DNA from: Odontesthes bonariensis
Taxonomy: Eukaryota; Chordata; Actinopteri; Atheriniformes; Atherinopsidae
Direction: 5' to 3'
Length of the DNA stretch: 64,000 nucleotides
NCBI RefSeq assembly: GCF_027942865.1
Contig: NC_134526.1
Location: forward strand, 11,998,284-12,062,283
Position 1 is the stretch's first letter. Each line of letters starts with the position of its first letter. Below, in pieces: positions 63,596-64,000 of the stretch. The notes under the pieces were generated by a model. It worked only from the letters and a program-made list of their open reading frames with translations, made no database searches and was not told the origin of the DNA. Made by a program: the position numbers and the translations under genes.

Positions 63596-64000
63596 GTAAG
63601 AAAACTTAACTGCGTGCACAAACTGATTCAGTCTGTCTCCTTATTTGTCATCACTATCAGCAGTGACTTTGAGGTGGTTATGTATCCCTTGTACAAACTT
63701 ATGTTATGTGAAATATGTTTTCATCTGGAATCATAAATTCTGTTTCATGTAATGTAAATACAAAGTAAGTTTCCCTCCCATACATTTTTTGTTGTTAAAA
63801 ACCCACATTTTTAATAGCACTGCTTAATATATCACGTCACATTTAACAATCATTTTCTGTGCTCTATGGGTAATGTGTCTTGTGTGTTGCCACAGTAATA
63901 ACTCCCTTTAACTGAGTGATGAAATCTTTTCCTATTTGCATCAAAAGAAGTGAAAACATGGCTATGTGGAGCAGGCGGTGAGTGAGGGTTGACCAAACTG
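63596..64000 (+). other. mrtfb intron after the coiled-coil exon, to window end
   Basis: Begins with the donor GTAAGA after codons for QPQQK. No further exon is recognisable before the window ends. Confidence 0.6.

Overview
The window is nuclear DNA from a vertebrate, almost certainly a ray-finned fish and probably a percomorph. Genes are split by GT-AG introns, several of them only 80-140 bp long, and lie in AT-rich DNA with fish-type transposons (Tc1/mariner, hAT and piggyBac-like non-autonomous elements, and a dispersed repeat seen in three copies). I found no bacterial-type features, rRNA, tRNA or CRISPR. Family identities come from motif and sequence recognition, with no database search; exon borders were placed by hand from splice consensus and reading phase.

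Layout. (1) 1-2.05 kb, minus strand: the 5' half of the dynein-arm assembly factor gene dnaaf8 (human C16orf71), with an RFX X-box just upstream. Its middle exons show frame and intron-length anomalies. (2) 3.6-5.35 kb, minus: complete igfals, the acid-labile subunit of the circulating IGF complex, with its whole ORF in one exon. (3) 5.5-13.9 kb: no other coding gene seen; part is probably igfals promoter and shisa9 3' UTR. (4) 13.9-32.0 kb, minus: complete four-exon shisa9, an AMPA-receptor auxiliary protein ending in a PDZ ligand. Its 10.9-kb intron 2 carries a 1.65-kb element with TTAA target duplications and a 761-bp hAT element nested inside it, plus a Tc1 remnant and a poly(A)-only insertion scar. 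(5) 32.5-54.4 kb: a gene-poor interval with a decayed Tc1 transposase, a 308-bp solo LTR and other repeats. (6) 54.7 kb to the window end, plus: the 5' two thirds of mrtfb, an actin-sensing SRF coactivator, with three RPEL motifs, basic region, Q-rich tract, SAP domain and leucine-zipper-like coiled coil.

Human orthologues of all four genes lie on 16p13, so the window looks like a conserved piece of that synteny block. The genes are not an operon or pathway: cilia, endocrine, synaptic and actin-transcription functions simply lie side by side. No clearly undescribed system was found. The most useful observations are the X-box at dnaaf8, the disrupted frames in dnaaf8 exons 4-7, the nested transposons with perfect target duplications and two CRE palindromes inside them, and a short phase-compatible first coding exon for mrtfb.
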